In this document: positions 4,170-5,734 of the stretch, one piece after another
Layout of the letters: the number at the start of each line of letters is the position of its first letter
Numbering within the stretch: position 1 is the stretch's first letter
DNA from: an uncultured Treponema sp.
Lineage (GTDB): Bacteria; Spirochaetota; Spirochaetia; Treponematales; Treponemataceae
NCBI GenBank assembly: GCA_938045195.1
Contig: CALINC010000110.1
Location: 1 to 5,734 of the forward strand
DNA length: 5,734 nt
Direction: 5' to 3'
Notes under the pieces: generated by a model
The model's input: the letters and a program-made list of their open reading frames with translations, nothing else
What the model was told of the DNA's origin: nothing
Databases searched by the model: none
Program-made: the position numbers and the translations under genes

Positions 4170-5102
4170 TTAATACGGTTCGCCGTTTGCTTTGGGAGCA
4201 GCGGAGTTTTTACTGAATAGTACGAGGGCTATCAGCGTAACAAGATAAGGGAATATCTTGAGCCACACCGGCGGTATGCCGCTTAAAGCAGGGATAACCT
4301 GCGAAACGTTCGCAACGGTGCGGGCAAACCCGAAGAAGAAGGTTGCACCCAAAATACCGAACGGCTTCCATTGACCGAAGATTAAAGCGGCAATAGCCAA
4401 GAACCCGAGGCCGTCTACGCTGCCGTTAAATTCTCCCGAATAGGTTACGAGGATAATGGCGCCGCCCAATGCGGAAAGCGCACCGCTCGCACATACCGCA
4501 AAGTACCGCATTCGGTGTACATTGATACCGGCGCTCGCAACGGCGGACGGATGCTCACCGCAAGCTCGCAGCCGTAACCCGAACGAGGTCTTATACAGCA
4601 GTATCCACGATAGAATAAGTATCAGTAGTACCAGCCACGTGCTCCAATACACTTGCGAAAAAAAGAGCGGCCCCAATACGGGAATTTTTGAAAGTCCGGG
4701 GACGTCCTGCCGGATAATACCTGCAACACGTACATTTCCCGAACCGGTTATGGTACGAGCCATATAGATGGTTAACGCGGCGGCGAGCATATTGATAGCA
4801 GTACCGCTGATAACCTGATCCGCTTTCAGTGTAATCGACGCAAAGGCATGCAACAGCGAAAAAAGGATGCCGGCTACAGCGGCAACCAGCAAGCCGATAG
4901 GAATAACGATCCCTGCCGGAACGGAATGTTGCAGTAAATTGATAGTGACCGCTGCGGAAAAACCGCCGATCAGCATCAATCCTTCAAGGCCGAGGTTCGT
5001 AACGCCGCTCCGTTCGCTGTATAGTCCGCCGAGCGAAGTAACCAAAAGAGGAATCGTATATGCAATTACATAGGGAAAAATAAGGGTTAAAATATGCCAC
5101 AT
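4170..5102 (-). CDS. ABC importer permease, BMP/nucleoside-type, second of pair
   Basis: Complete 310-residue integral membrane permease, the usual length for the shorter partner in BMP-type importers (PnrE/RfuD/YufQ-like). It starts at ATG 5102, three bases after the stop of the upstream permease. A strong GGAGGAGG ribosome-binding site (5111-5118) sits eight bases upstream, inside the end of that gene, so the two are clearly translated from one message. Family signatures are 'SERSGVTNLGLEGLMLIGG' near residues 29-47, the cytoplasmic loop 'GLRLRACGEHPSAVASAGI' at about 175-193, and 'GLGFLAIAALIFGQWKPFG' at about 231-249. About eight to ten hydrophobic segments are apparent. The operon ends with an intrinsic terminator 36 bases downstream. 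With its partner it should form the membrane channel of a nucleoside or riboflavin importer. The ATPase and binding lipoprotein are expected upstream, outside the window. The exact substrate cannot be read from this sequence. Confidence 0.93.
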   Translation of the reverse strand: MWHILTLIFPYVIAYTIPLLVTSLGGLYSERSGVTNLGLEGLMLIGGFSAAVTINLLQHSVPAGIVIPIGLLVAAVAGILFSLLHAFASITLKADQVISGTAINMLAAALTIYMARTITGSGNVRVAGIIRQDVPGLSKIPVLGPLFFSQVYWSTWLVLLILILSWILLYKTSFGLRLRACGEHPSAVASAGINVHRMRYFAVCASGALSALGGAIILVTYSGEFNGSVDGLGFLAIAALIFGQWKPFGILGATFFFGFARTVANVSQVIPALSGIPPVWLKIFPYLVTLIALVLFSKNSAAPKANGEPY

Positions 5103-5105
5103 ACG

Positions 5106-5734
5106 TTATACCTCCTCCGCAGCAAGCCCTGCCGTTTGGCGTGCGCGTATCTTTTTAGAAATCATACCCCAGAATCGTTTAAAGAGCAGACTGGTTGCTG
5201 TAAAGTAGATGATAACCGCGATGATGGTATCCGCAATTTCGGGCGGAACAATAGTATTTGCACTCATAAAGCCCTTACCGACGTGTAATACGCCGAAGAA
5301 AACCGAACTAAGCGCGACGCCGACCGGAGTGCCGGCCCCGAGTAAAGAAACGGCGATACCGTCAAATCCTTGGGAAGGCATAATACCGATCTGCATATTG
5401 AGCGAATAACCGGTGTAGTACGTCAATCCGGCTAAGCCTGATAAGGCACCTGCTATCATCATTGAAATAACGATATTCCGGTTTACTCTGATGCCTGCGT
5501 ATTCCGCGCAGTTGCGGTTATATCCGACCGCTTTTAACTCAAAACCGAGTGTTGTTTTATCCAAAATGATTTTAAGAAATACCATCGCGAGAATGCCGAG
5601 GAAAATACCATAGTTGACATATTCACTGCTGAACAAGTCGGTAAGCCACGGCGTACGGAGTGACTGAGCAATCGCAATAGATTTACTTTCCGTTTCCAGA
5701 TATTCCGCTTTTAAGTAGCCCGGTACGATATAAA
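5106..5734 (-). CDS. ABC importer permease, BMP/nucleoside-type, first of pair (5' end outside window)
   Basis: This is an inner-membrane permease of the BPD_transp_2 class (the RbsC/YufP-like group that works with BMP-family substrate-binding lipoproteins). The reading frame stays open to the window edge, so the true start lies beyond 5734. About 208 C-terminal residues are visible, against roughly 350 for a full family member. A TTG at 5636 is in frame but is internal. Visible features are several hydrophobic segments and the cytoplasmic loop 'LGFELKAVGYNRNCAEYAGI', the expected contact with the ATPase, followed by the glycine-rich segments 'GALSGLAGL' and 'GFDGIAVSLLG'. The protein ends in a charged tail (KKIRARQ). 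It overlaps the ribosome-binding site of the next permease. Substrate is not decidable here: treponemes have both a purine-nucleoside (Pnr) and a riboflavin (Rfu) importer with two such permeases. Family is confident, substrate is not. Confidence 0.9.
   Translation of the reverse strand, partial: YIVPGYLKAEYLETESKSIAIAQSLRTPWLTDLFSSEYVNYGIFLGILAMVFLKIILDKTTLGFELKAVGYNRNCAEYAGIRVNRNIVISMMIAGALSGLAGLTYYTGYSLNMQIGIMPSQGFDGIAVSLLGAGTPVGVALSSVFFGVLHVGKGFMSANTIVPPEIADTIIAVIIYFTATSLLFKRFWGMISKKIRARQTAGLAAEEV

Noticed and set aside
4456..4767. 103-residue plus-strand ORF opposite the second permease
   Set aside because: It lies antisense within a clearly coding, conserved permease gene, and its sequence has no recognisable family features.
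5106..5636. Permease starting at TTG 5636
   Set aside because: The frame is open to the window edge with typical permease-like codons upstream, so the TTG is internal and the gene is simply cut by the window.

Overview
The window looks like chromosomal DNA from a spirochaete, most likely a Treponema of the oral or gut groups. The reasons are the resemblance of the cassette junctions to the chromosomal integron known in Treponema denticola, and a BMP-type nucleoside/riboflavin-class ABC permease pair of the kind treponemes carry. This is recognition from memory, not a database match. Every gene I support is on the minus strand, so the layout is best read from right to left.

Right part (about 4098-5734): the end of an ABC importer operon of fairly balanced base composition. 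It has a first permease cut by the window edge, a second permease three bases downstream, and a strong intrinsic terminator. This is ordinary housekeeping sequence.

Middle (about 3841-4097): about 250 bases without a gene. It ends in a near-consensus sigma-70-type promoter pointing left, directly in front of a half attC site.

Left part (1-3847): a very AT-rich integron gene-cassette array. Two complete attC sites (683-746 and 2052-2117) and the orphan half-site (3841-3860) divide it into cassettes. Cassette A carries a 562-residue AIPR-family abortive-infection (phage-defence) protein. Cassette B is composite: a secreted hypothetical protein, a chimeric ORF joining a lipoprotein N-terminus to the C-terminal part of a BrnT toxin, and an intact BrnA antitoxin. 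Cassette C, open at the left edge, carries two overlapping small ORFs of unknown function arranged like a toxin-antitoxin or two-gene defence module, with a possible promoter of its own.

No integrase gene is visible. The window is therefore either the promoter-proximal end of an array whose integrase lies elsewhere, or an integrase-less attC cluster. The most interesting points are the defence content of the array, the toxin-decapitated BrnTA remnant, the promoter placed on a truncated attC, and two recurring features of the cassette starts: an ATG with a ribosome-binding-like AGG built into each L'/R' half, and a short GC-rich palindrome just inside each cassette.
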